Assembly (NCBI GenBank): GCA_019637095.1
Contig: JAHBWG010000009.1
Location: 62,001 to 126,000, forward strand
DNA: 64,000 bases
Source of the DNA: Sandaracinaceae bacterium
Lineage (GTDB): Bacteria > Myxococcota_A > Polyangia > Polyangiales > Sandaracinaceae
Direction of reading: 5' to 3'
The translations under genes were made by a program, and so were the position numbers. Below the pieces are notes generated by a model. It saw nothing but the letters and a program-made list of their open reading frames with translations, made no database searches and was not told the origin of the DNA. Each line of letters starts with the position of its first letter. The stretch's first letter is position 1. Positions 28,735-38,193 of the stretch are shown here, piece by piece.

Positions 28735-29316
28735 ATGTACCTGCCGTCCATGTTCCGCGGCGAGCCGGCGCTCGGCTGGCAGCTCGCCCGCGACGAGTCG
28801 TTCGGCCTCCTGCTCTTCGGGGACGAGGTGGCGCCGCTGCCGTGGCTCGCGGACGAGGCGGCCGGGACGCTCCGCGGTCACGCCGCCGCCGCCAACCCGG
28901 CCGCCGCGCTCGACGGCGCCGCGGTGCGCGTCGTCTTCTCGGGCCCGCACGGGTACGTCACGCCGCGCTGGTACGGCGAGCCGCACGCGCAGGTGCCGAC
29001 GTGGAACTACGTCGTCGCGCAGGCGCACGGGACGATCCGCCGCATGAGCGAGGACGCGACGCGCGCGCTGTTGCGCGAGACGTGCGCGCGCTTCGAGCCG
29101 GCCGAGGGTGGCTACGACCCGAGCTGGATCGAGCCCGCGCTCCACGACCGGCTGCTGCGCGCGATCGTCGGGCTCGAGATCACCGTCGAGCGCATGGAGG
29201 CCAAGCTCAAGCTCTCGCAGAACCGCGCGCCGGAGGACCGTCGCCGGGTGCGCGAGGGCTTCGCCGCGGCCGGCGCCGACGCGCTCGCCGCGTGGATGGA
29301 GCGCGTCGCGCGTTGA
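28735..29316 (+). CDS. PaiB-like FMN-binding protein, 193 aa
   Basis: A split-barrel flavin-binding protein. MYLPSMFR at the N-terminus, GPHGYVTPRWY and VPTWNYVVAQAHG are the classic PaiB segments. B. subtilis PaiB is called a negative regulator of sporulation and degradative enzymes, and other members bind FMN or heme; no DNA-binding domain is visible, so a transcriptional role should not be assumed. The ATG at 28735 is chosen because MYxP is the family N-terminus. It diverges from the DUF255 gene with 79 bases between. Confidence 0.88.
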   Translation: MYLPSMFRGEPALGWQLARDESFGLLLFGDEVAPLPWLADEAAGTLRGHAAAANPAAALDGAAVRVVFSGPHGYVTPRWYGEPHAQVPTWNYVVAQAHGTIRRMSEDATRALLRETCARFEPAEGGYDPSWIEPALHDRLLRAIVGLEITVERMEAKLKLSQNRAPEDRRRVREGFAAAGADALAAWMERVAR

Positions 29317-29343
29317 GCCTGGGACACCCCGACCCGCAGCGCG

Positions 29344-30387
29344 CTAGCGCGCGGCGCGGTCGAAGCGCCACGGGGGGACGAAGTCGCGCGGGGCGATCAC
29401 CGGCAGCCGGTTCGCGAGCACGGTCACGCGGAAGTCCTCGCCCGCGACCCACTCCTCGCCGTCGATCTGCGAGGCGATGGCGGCGCGCCCCTCGCGCGAG
29501 AGCCGGATGCGGAAGTCCGACGCCGAGTAGCCGGTCGCGTGGGTCACGCCGATCACGTCGAGGTCTTCCTGGAAGAGCGGCAGGACGCGCAGGTCGCGCA
29601 GCGCTTTGGACGCCCAGTCGCGCCGGCCCTGCATCGGGACGAGCTCGAACTTGCCGTCGTCGCTCTCGGCGAACCGATCGACGACCCACTCGCCCGCATA
29701 GATCGGCGTGCCCGACACGATCAGGTCCGTGAGGCCCTCCCAGCGCCGCGTGGTCTCGCCGCTCGTCACCTCGGCGGTGAACTTCATGGGCTCGACGAAG
29801 GAGGCGACGAAGCGCTCGAGCGCCGCGCCCGCGTACACCGCTTGGTCGCGGTAGAGCTCGCGCAGGATCGGGATCTGCGCGACGTCGGCGCGGTCGCGGT
29901 TGCGCTGCGCGAGGATCTCCGGCTGCATGCCCCAGCCGGCGGAGTCGAAGAACTGGATCTCGGCGCGCACGGCGCCGCGCTCGTCGAGCGCCTCGCAGTG
30001 ACCGACGTCGAGGTTCACGACGTGGCCCGCGAGCACGACGTCGAGGTTCTCCTCGATCGCGGCGGGGCCGGGGCGCACGCCGAGCGAGCGGCCCTGGTTG
30101 TTCGCGGTGCCCATCGGGAGCATGCCGAGCGGCGCGCGGTGGGTCGCGGCGAGCAGGCCGCGCGCGACCTCGTTGAACGTGCCGTCGCCGCCGAGGTAGA
30201 CGACGACGTCGGGGCGCTCCGCGTCGACCGCGCGCGTGACGAGCCCGACGGTGCGCCCCGCCGGCTCGGTCGGTAGCAGGCGCGCCTCGACGCCGCGCGA
30301 CGCGAGGCCCGCGAGCGCGCGCTCGAGGTAGCCCGCGGCCTTGCCGGACTGCGCGGTCGGATTGCCCACCAGGAGGTAGCGCCCCAT
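29344..30387 (-). CDS. Diacylglycerol/lipid kinase family protein, 347 aa
   Basis: The catalytic DAGK domain is at the N-terminus: NPTAQSGK (9-16), GGDGTFNEV (65-73) and PMGTANNQGRSLG (91-103). These bind ATP and the lipid hydroxyl. The C-terminal beta-sandwich follows. The protein is longer than YegS (about 300 residues). It probably phosphorylates a diacylglycerol, sphingoid base or other lipid; the substrate cannot be told. The ATG lies 7 bases after a TATCCT box. Confidence 0.9.
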   Translation of the reverse strand: MGRYLLVGNPTAQSGKAAGYLERALAGLASRGVEARLLPTEPAGRTVGLVTRAVDAERPDVVVYLGGDGTFNEVARGLLAATHRAPLGMLPMGTANNQGRSLGVRPGPAAIEENLDVVLAGHVVNLDVGHCEALDERGAVRAEIQFFDSAGWGMQPEILAQRNRDRADVAQIPILRELYRDQAVYAGAALERFVASFVEPMKFTAEVTSGETTRRWEGLTDLIVSGTPIYAGEWVVDRFAESDDGKFELVPMQGRRDWASKALRDLRVLPLFQEDLDVIGVTHATGYSASDFRIRLSREGRAAIASQIDGEEWVAGEDFRVTVLANRLPVIAPRDFVPPWRFDRAAR

Positions 30388-30451
30388 GGGCGACAGGATA
30401 ACAGGCCGGGGCTCGCCTCGACGCGACGGCGCTCGCTGCTAGGCCAGCGGG

Positions 30452-31264
30452 ATGAAGACCGTCGAGGCCAACGGAATTCGTTTTGCGTACCTCGAGGAGG
30501 GCGAGGGCCCGCTCGCCCTGTTGGTGCACGGCTTCCCCGACACCGCGCACACGTGGGACCACGTGCTGCCGCAGCTCGCGGCCAAGGGCTACCGCGCGGT
30601 CGCGCCGTTCACGCGCGGCTACTTCCCGACCGAGGTCCCCGCGCGCGACCCCGACGCGCGCACGCTCGCCGCCGACGTGCTCGCGCTGATCGACGCGCTC
30701 GGCGGCGGCGCGCCCGCCACGTTGATCGGGCACGACTGGGGCGCGAGCGCCGCGTACGGCGCGGCGGCGCTCGCGCCCGAGAAGGTCGCGAAGCTGATCA
30801 CGGTCGCGATCCCGCACCCGCTCTCCATCACGCCGTCGCTGAAGATGATCTGGCAGGTGCGCCACTTCTTCCTCTACAAGCTCGCGGGCGCGCCGGCGCG
30901 CTTCGCGAAGGACGACTTCGCGGCGCTCGACGCGATCTACCGGCGCTGGTCGCCCGCGTGGGACTTCGCGCCCGAAGAGCTCGCCGCCGTGCGCGAGTGC
31001 TTCTCGCACCCCGAGAGCCTGGACGCCGCGTTCGGCTACTACCGCCAGCTCTCGCTCCGCCCGCCGAGCTTCCTGAAGAAGAAGCTGCCGATGGACACCG
31101 TGTGCTTCGCCGGCACCGACGACCCGATCCTCACGCCCGCCGTCTATCACGGGGCGAAGCGCTGGTTCACCGGCGGCTACACGGTCGAGGAGATGCCCGG
31201 CGGGCACTTCCTGCACCGCGAGCATCCGACGCGCTTCGCGCAGCTGCTGCTCGCGCACGTGTGA
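30452..31264 (+). CDS. Alpha/beta hydrolase, epoxide-hydrolase-like, 270 aa
   Basis: HGFPDT (26-31) supplies the oxyanion region and GHDWGA (93-98) has an Asp (D95) where most hydrolases have Ser, as in epoxide hydrolases and haloalkane dehalogenases. The acid is probably in AGTDDPIL and the base in [10 protein letters not shown]. The cap domain contains two Tyr (GYYRQL) suitable to polarise an epoxide. Epoxide hydrolase is preferred over dehalogenase, but this is inference. The ATG lies 6 bases after TAGGCC. Confidence 0.85.
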   Translation: MKTVEANGIRFAYLEEGEGPLALLVHGFPDTAHTWDHVLPQLAAKGYRAVAPFTRGYFPTEVPARDPDARTLAADVLALIDALGGGAPATLIGHDWGASAAYGAAALAPEKVAKLITVAIPHPLSITPSLKMIWQVRHFFLYKLAGAPARFAKDDFAALDAIYRRWSPAWDFAPEELAAVRECFSHPESLDAAFGYYRQLSLRPPSFLKKKLPMDTVCFAGTDDPILTPAVYHGAKRWFTGGYTVEEMPGGHFLHREHPTRFAQLLLAHV

Positions 31265-31311
31265 GCTGGGGTGAGCGCGGCGCAGGCCACGCGCGGTGGT
31301 ACGCTCGACGC

Positions 31312-32721
31312 ATGGGTGGACTCCTCGATCGTCGCGCGCGGCGCGCGCTCTTCTTGGCGTCGATCGTGCCGTGGCTGATCGCGTCGTGTGACGACGACGG
31401 ACCGGGCCCCGACGCGGCGGTCGGCGCCGACGGCGGCGCGCGCCTCGACGCGCAGCTCGAGGACGCCCGCGTCCCGGGCGCGGACACGGGGCCGGGCACG
31501 TGCGGCGACGGCGTGTGCGCGGGCGGCGAGGACTGCCTCGACTGCCCGGGCGACTGCGGGCTCTGTCCCGACCTCGTGCGCGCGGCCTCGTGCGCGCGCG
31601 ACGACGTCGCGGCGGCGATCGAGATGGCGAGCGACGGCTTCATCGTGCTCGTGCCGGAGGGGCGCTGCGCGTGGGAGCGCGGCGTGCGCATCGAGGGCAA
31701 GGGCATCCACCTGCGGGGCGAGCGCGAAGGCGCCGTCGTGCTAGTGCACGACGCAGGCAGCGCGACGCTCGTCGCCGTCACCGCAGACGACTCGCACGCG
31801 GTGGAGATCAGCGACCTGCGCTTCGAGGAGGGCACCGGCGGCGCCGACGCGTGGGACGGCATGTTCCTGAGCGTGGGCGGGTCCGGGCGACCGGTCCTCG
31901 TCCACCACGACGTCTTCGAGACGCGCAACGCCGGGCGCCGATCGGTGCGCTGGAACGTCAACCGGGGCGTCCTCTGGTCGAACGAGTTCCTCGGCAACGG
32001 CGCGGACGCGAACGCCATCGCGTTCCTCGGCCCGACGAGCTCGTGGACGAGCCCGCCGACGATGGGCACCGACGACGCGTCGGGCGAGTCGAACGTGTAC
32101 GTCGAGGACAACGTGTTCCGCCGCTTCCCGTTCCAGACGCTCGACCCGGACAGCAACTCGCGCGTGGTCATCCGCCACAACACGTTCGACGAGTGCGGCC
32201 TGGCGAGCCACGGCGCCGACACGAGCGAGCACGGCACCCGCCACTGGGAGCTCTACGACAACACGTTCCTCTTCACCGACGACGGCGACTGCGACGGCAG
32301 CCGCACGGCGAACCTGCCGTACCTCTTCTACATCCGCGGCGGCACCGGCGTGATCGCCGACAACGCGATCCCGGACGTCCGCTCGTGCGCGTGGGGTGAC
32401 AAGCCCGAGATCTTCATGACGATCCAGAACCTGCGGCGCGACGCGGGGCCGTACCCGTGCTGGACCGAGTACCCGGCGCCGCGCCAGGTCGGCCAGGGCC
32501 ACGACGGCGCGATGCCGGTGACCGATCCCGTCTACCTCTGGGGCAACACCGGCGGCGGCAACTACGACGCGCCCGCGGTCGGAGACTACGACCCCGACGA
32601 GTGCGGCAACGGGCTGCGCGCCGCGGACTTCATCCAGGCCGGGCGCGACTTCTTCACCGGCACGCCGCGTCCTGGCTACACCAAGTACGCCTACCCGCAC
32701 CCGCTGCGCGCCGGACGCTGA
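31312..32721 (+). CDS. Parallel beta-helix lipoprotein, 469 aa
   Basis: A lipobox (WLIASC) is followed by an Asp/Ala-rich spacer, a Cys-rich EGF-like segment (GTCGDGVCAGGEDCLDC) and a long right-handed beta-helix. Rungs include GKGIHLRGEREGAVVLVH, RGVLWSNEFLGNGA and NVYVEDNVFRRF, as in pectate-lyase-like proteins. No certain active site is visible, so it may bind or cut surface polysaccharide. The ATG follows TACGCT by 6 bases. The gene ends inside the hairpin repeat copy B. Confidence 0.82.
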   Translation: MGGLLDRRARRALFLASIVPWLIASCDDDGPGPDAAVGADGGARLDAQLEDARVPGADTGPGTCGDGVCAGGEDCLDCPGDCGLCPDLVRAASCARDDVAAAIEMASDGFIVLVPEGRCAWERGVRIEGKGIHLRGEREGAVVLVHDAGSATLVAVTADDSHAVEISDLRFEEGTGGADAWDGMFLSVGGSGRPVLVHHDVFETRNAGRRSVRWNVNRGVLWSNEFLGNGADANAIAFLGPTSSWTSPPTMGTDDASGESNVYVEDNVFRRFPFQTLDPDSNSRVVIRHNTFDECGLASHGADTSEHGTRHWELYDNTFLFTDDGDCDGSRTANLPYLFYIRGGTGVIADNAIPDVRSCAWGDKPEIFMTIQNLRRDAGPYPCWTEYPAPRQVGQGHDGAMPVTDPVYLWGNTGGGNYDAPAVGDYDPDECGNGLRAADFIQAGRDFFTGTPRPGYTKYAYPHPLRAGR

Positions 32722-32835
32722 GTTGGCTGAGTTGGCTGAGGGGTGATGCGCACCCCCGTCGGCCAACGGCCAGCGCTGCGCGATGGCCTGGCCTCGAATG
32801 GCGACGTCGCGCTCGACTGATCGACCGGCTTCGAG
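32719..32835 (+). repeat. Composite hairpin repeat, copy B
   Basis: The element begins at the TGA of the beta-helix gene (GCTGAGTTG repeated twice, then GCTGAGGGGTG). Next come a GGGGTG/GCACCCC hairpin and a 9-bp hairpin with one mismatch (32768-32788). It ends with GATCGACCGGCTTCGAG. The 38 bases at 32761-32798 match copy A (3581-3618, reverse complement) except at one position. It lacks the 12-bp middle hairpin of copy A. Confidence 0.75.
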
Positions 32836-32839
32836 CGGC

Positions 32840-32882
32840 GCAGGTGTCCGCGCTTGACACCTGCCCGTGACCTCCTTAGTGC
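32840..32882 (+). promoter_or_regulatory. hrcA promoter with a perfect 9-bp dyad over the -35
   Basis: GCAGGTGTC (32840-32848), 7 bases and GACACCTGC (32856-32864) are a perfect dyad of 25 bases in total. TTGACA (32854-32859) overlaps its right arm, and a weak -10 (TAGTGC, 32877-32882) follows 17 bases later, 7 bases before the GTG. The dyad differs from the CIRCE sequence (TTAGCACTC-N9-GAGTGCTAA) that HrcA normally binds. Binding there would block RNA polymerase. Confidence 0.55.
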
Positions 32883-32889
32883 TCAGACC

Positions 32890-33957
32890 GTGGTGCTCCA
32901 TCCCGCCACTCCGCCCGAGCTCTCCTTCAGGGCGCGCAAGATCCTCTACGCGGTCGTCTCGGACTACATCACGACCGGCGAGCCGGTCGGCTCGCGCCGG
33001 ATCGCCAAGCGCTACGGCATCAACCTCTCGCCGGCGACGATCCGCAACGTCCTGGCCGACCTCACCGACGCGGGGGTGCTCGCGCAGCCGCACACGAGCG
33101 CGGGCCGCGTCCCGACGGAGCGCGGCTTCCGCCTGTTCGTCGACGCGCTCATGCAGATGCGCGAGGTCACGAGCGAGGATCGCGCCGCCGTGCTCGAGCG
33201 CATGCGCGAGCTGCGGCCCGGCATCGACGACCTCGTGCGCGAGGTCGGCGCCGTGCTCGCGTCGATGACCGGCGTCGCCGCCGTCGTCACCCGACCGCGC
33301 GCCGACACCGCGCCGCTCTCGCAGATCCGCTTCATGGACCTGCGGCCGGGCGAGCTGCTCGCCGTCGTCATCGGCGAGCGCGGCACGATCCAGAACCGTG
33401 TCATCACGACCGACGCGCCGATCGGGGCGTCGGAGCTCGAGCGGCTGAACAACTACCTCGCGGCGAAGGTCCCGGGCCGCACGCTCGCCGAGGTGCGGCG
33501 CCTGCTCGCGACCGAGGTCGACACCGAGCGCGAGCTGCGCGACCGCGCGGCCACCATGATCGCGAGCGCGACGGAGGACGGAGCGCCGGCCGACATCGTG
33601 ATCGAGGGGCGCACCCACCTGTTCGATCGCCCCGAGTTCTCCGACTCGGACACGATCCGACGGTTCCTGCGCGCCTTCGACGAGAAGGAGCGGCTCATCG
33701 GCCTGCTCGACCAGACCCTCGCCGCCGGCGGGGTGCAGGTCCTCATCGGCTCGGAGACGACCATCGAGGACGTGCCCGACATGAGCGTGATCAGCGCCGG
33801 CTACAAGCTCCGCGGCGTGACCGCGGGCACGGTGGGCGTCATCGGGCCCACCCGCATGGACTACGGCAAGCTCGTCCCGCTCGTCGGCTTCACCGCTCAG
33901 GTCATCAGCGCGGTGCTCGACGGGAGCCCACCGGACCGCGACGAGGACGATTCCTGA
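32890..33957 (+). CDS. hrcA: Heat-inducible transcription repressor HrcA
   Basis: HrcA represses class I heat-shock genes until unfolded proteins titrate the chaperones. The winged helix contains the family hallmark SPATIRNVLADL and HTSAGRVPTERGFRLFVD, followed by the GAF-like and C-terminal domains; DYGKLVPLVGF is the conserved tail. At 355 residues it has the normal length. The GTG at 32890 is preferred over an upstream TTG at 32854, which is itself the -35 element. It begins the hrcA-grpE-dnaK cluster, which has no dnaJ. Confidence 0.95.
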   Translation: MVLHPATPPELSFRARKILYAVVSDYITTGEPVGSRRIAKRYGINLSPATIRNVLADLTDAGVLAQPHTSAGRVPTERGFRLFVDALMQMREVTSEDRAAVLERMRELRPGIDDLVREVGAVLASMTGVAAVVTRPRADTAPLSQIRFMDLRPGELLAVVIGERGTIQNRVITTDAPIGASELERLNNYLAAKVPGRTLAEVRRLLATEVDTERELRDRAATMIASATEDGAPADIVIEGRTHLFDRPEFSDSDTIRRFLRAFDEKERLIGLLDQTLAAGGVQVLIGSETTIEDVPDMSVISAGYKLRGVTAGTVGVIGPTRMDYGKLVPLVGFTAQVISAVLDGSPPDRDEDDS

Positions 33958-34028
33958 ACGTTCTCGCGCACGCGAGCGCGACCTTTCGGTATGATGCTTT
34001 CCCTCACGCGAGAGGAGAGGTTCGGATC

Positions 34029-34613
34029 GTGAGCGACACCCCCACCGAAGAGACGGGCGGCGAGGGCATCGGAGCAGCCCCCCTCGACCCGACGGCCACC
34101 GTCGAGGACGCGGCGATCTCGCCGCTCACCGCCCTCGAGGAAGAGCGCGACAAGCTGAAGGATCAGCTGCTGCGCACCGCCGCGGACTTCGACAACTTCC
34201 GAAAGCGGTCGCGCAAGGACGTCGAGCAGGCCGAGCGCCGCGGGCGCGAGGCGATCCTGCGCGAGCTCTTGCCCGTCATGGACAACCTCGAGCGCGCGCT
34301 CGCCGCGAGCGTCGACGCGAGCGACATCGGCGCGGTGCGTGAGGGCGTCAAGATGGTCCTGCGGCTCTTCGAGGACACGGCGAACCGCATCGAGCTCAAG
34401 CGGCTCGTGTCGGTCGGAGAGCGGTTCGACCCCAACCTCCACGACGCGTTCCAGCAGGTCGAGAGCCACGAGCACCCGCCGGGCACCGTGGTGCAGGAGT
34501 ACCAACCAGGGTACCTGCTCTCGGACAAGCTCCTGCGGCCGGCGATGGTCGTCGTCGCGCGCAAGCCGGCCGCCGAGCCCGTCGAGTCCACGCTGGACGA
34601 CGAGGCGGAGTGA
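34029..34613 (+). CDS. grpE: Nucleotide exchange factor GrpE
   Basis: GrpE releases ADP from DnaK. The N-terminal acidic tail is followed by a long coiled coil with RTAADFDNFRKRSRKD and LPVMDNLERAL, and the C-terminal beta-wing ends in GYLLSDKLLRPAMVVVA, the family signature. The GTG at 34029 has AGGAGAGG about 8 bases upstream. A hairpin (CTCGCG/CGCGAG) directly after the hrcA stop and a TATGAT box at 33990 mean it may also have its own promoter. dnaK follows 29 bases later. Confidence 0.95.
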   Translation: MSDTPTEETGGEGIGAAPLDPTATVEDAAISPLTALEEERDKLKDQLLRTAADFDNFRKRSRKDVEQAERRGREAILRELLPVMDNLERALAASVDASDIGAVREGVKMVLRLFEDTANRIELKRLVSVGERFDPNLHDAFQQVESHEHPPGTVVQEYQPGYLLSDKLLRPAMVVVARKPAAEPVESTLDDEAE

Positions 34614-34642
34614 GCCGGCCCGGGGGGGCGGTGTAGGGAGCG

Positions 34643-36460
<1,818 letters not shown>

Positions 36461-36478
36461 GCAGGCGAGCGGTGGGCG

Positions 36479-37573
36479 TCAGCCCACCGTCGGGAACAGG
36501 AGCTGGAGCGGCACCGCGACGCGCGCGCTCCACGCGCCGGCCGCGTGCGGCTGCCCTGGGAAGGCGAGCACGTGCAGGTCCTCGCCCGGCAGGTAGCCGT
36601 GATCGACCAGCGCGCGCAGCATCGCGCGCGTGTGGTGCTGCCCATCGCGCAGGTTCGCGTCCTCGGAGAGCGTCGAGGCCGTCGCGCCGGAGTCGAGGTA
36701 GATCGTGGGCCGCGGGCTCGGACAAGGCGTCGTGCTCACCTCGCGCACCATCCAGCGGTCCGCCCACCAGAACGAGCTCGACAGGCCGATCGCCGCGCCG
36801 AAGCGATCCGCGCGCCGCCACGCCGCGAAGAGCGAGAACAGCCCGCCCATCGACGCCCCGAGGATCGCCCGCTCCACCGCCGCGTCGCGCGTGCGCAGCT
36901 CGCGATCGACGAGCGGCACCACCGTGTCGGCGAGCGCCGCGAGGAAGCGCTCGCCGCCGCCGCCGCCGTAGTGCGCGTCGGGCGAGGGCCCGAGCCGCCC
37001 CAGCCGATCGTGCGACGTGTCGAGCGCCACCACCACCAGCTCATCGACCACGCCGAGCGCCCAGAGGTCGTCGAGCACGTGATCGAGGTTCCAGATCCCG
37101 TAGGGGTCGCTCCCGTCCGAGAAGAGCGCCTGCCCGTCGAGGCAGTAGAGCGTCGGGTAGCGGGCGCCGTCGTGCTCTTCGTAGCCGGGCGGCAGGAAGT
37201 AGCGCATCCGGATCGGCGCCCCGAGGCCCGCGTCGACGTCGCGCCACCCGTGCAGGCGCCCCGTCTCGTGCTCGAACGCGGGCGTGAGCTCCACCTTGTC
37301 GCGCGCCGCGAGCACGAGGTTGCGCCCGAACGCCCAGCGCCCGTCCTCGCGGATCGGCTTCACCTCGACCGTCCCGCTCGACACCGGCACGCGGAACACG
37401 CTCACGTCGCCGTCCACCGTCACCGGCGCCGCGTTCGTCTCCCAGTCGAACGGCGCCGTGCCGCCGCGCAGGAACACGCGCCCGCGCGCCGCGGGGTAGC
37501 GCACGACGAGCGTCGCGAGCTCGAGCGTCGGCCGCCCCGAGCGCGGCGGCAGGAGGCTCTTGCGCGCGTTCAC
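36479..37573 (-). CDS. Esterase of the Fes/esterase D type, 364 aa
   Basis: An N-terminal beta-sandwich of about 100 residues (CBM48-like) precedes an alpha/beta hydrolase domain. YFLPPGYEEH and YPTLYCLDGQ are typical of the enterochelin-esterase/esterase D family, and GASMGG holds the nucleophile Ser. Acid and His should follow near GATAST and GQHH. Likely substrates are carbohydrate esters or siderophore esters (inference). The GTG start overlaps the methyltransferase stop codon by 4 bases. Confidence 0.85.
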   Translation of the reverse strand: MNARKSLLPPRSGRPTLELATLVVRYPAARGRVFLRGGTAPFDWETNAAPVTVDGDVSVFRVPVSSGTVEVKPIREDGRWAFGRNLVLAARDKVELTPAFEHETGRLHGWRDVDAGLGAPIRMRYFLPPGYEEHDGARYPTLYCLDGQALFSDGSDPYGIWNLDHVLDDLWALGVVDELVVVALDTSHDRLGRLGPSPDAHYGGGGGERFLAALADTVVPLVDRELRTRDAAVERAILGASMGGLFSLFAAWRRADRFGAAIGLSSSFWWADRWMVREVSTTPCPSPRPTIYLDSGATASTLSEDANLRDGQHHTRAMLRALVDHGYLPGEDLHVLAFPGQPHAAGAWSARVAVPLQLLFPTVG

Positions 37574-38187
37574 GCCGGCCCCGGCTTGAACGCCAGCACC
37601 TGCACGACCGCCGACTCGCCGTCGTGGTAGCGGCCCTCGCGCACCTCGCGCACGAGCTCGCGCCCGACCGCGAGCTCGAGGCCGCGCAGCTCCTCGCGCA
37701 GCGCGGCGAGCGTCATCATCGACTCCGCGGTCGGCGGCCCGCCCGTCCCGCGCCCCACCTGCGCGGGCGTGTACGCCTCGAGCACGAGCGCGCCGCCCGG
37801 CCGCAGCGCCTCGACCACCCGCGCGTGGAGCGGCGCGCGGATCGCCGGCGGCACGTGCGCCCAGATCGACACGACCACCGCCGCGCCCGCGGGCGGCGCG
37901 TAGTCTGCGAGGTCGGCCACCACCGTCTCGAGCGCGAGGCCCCGCGCGCGCGCGAGCGCGGCGGCCTTCTCGAGCCCGACCGCCGACTGGTCGACCGCGA
38001 TCACGCGGCCCGCGCCCGCTCGCGCGGCGAGGAACACCGCGTTGCGCCCCTCGCCCTCGGCGAGGCACACGACGTCGCCGGCGGGCAGCCGCGGGGCCAC
38101 CTCGCGCAGGAAGTCGTTCGGCTCCTCGCCGTAGGCGAAGCCCTCCTCGGCGTAGCGGCGGTCCCACATCTCGGCCGGCGTGCTCAT
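37570..38187 (-). CDS. Class I SAM-dependent methyltransferase, 205 aa
   Basis: The N-terminus MWDRRYAEEGFAYGEEPND is typical of the TehB/thiopurine-type methyltransferase group. VVCLAEGEGRNAVFLA is motif I for S-adenosylmethionine and VIAVDQS is motif II. The substrate is unknown; relatives act on tellurite, thiols or small molecules. It lies 6 bases after the glutamate dehydrogenase gene and overlaps the esterase start, giving a three-gene operon. Confidence 0.87.
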   Translation of the reverse strand: MSTPAEMWDRRYAEEGFAYGEEPNDFLREVAPRLPAGDVVCLAEGEGRNAVFLAARAGAGRVIAVDQSAVGLEKAAALARARGLALETVVADLADYAPPAGAAVVVSIWAHVPPAIRAPLHARVVEALRPGGALVLEAYTPAQVGRGTGGPPTAESMMTLAALREELRGLELAVGRELVREVREGRYHDGESAVVQVLAFKPGPA

Positions 38188-38193
38188 CAGGCC

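Noticed and set aside
32876-32884. TTAGTGCTC as half of a CIRCE operator
   Set aside because: It matches a CIRCE half-site in part (TTAGCACTC), but the expected partner half GAGTGCTAA is missing. The perfect dyad at 32840-32864 is the better operator.
33990-33995. TATGAT as an independent grpE promoter
   Set aside because: There is no -35 at a suitable distance, and grpE has a good ribosome-binding site within the hrcA transcript. Mentioned only as a possibility.
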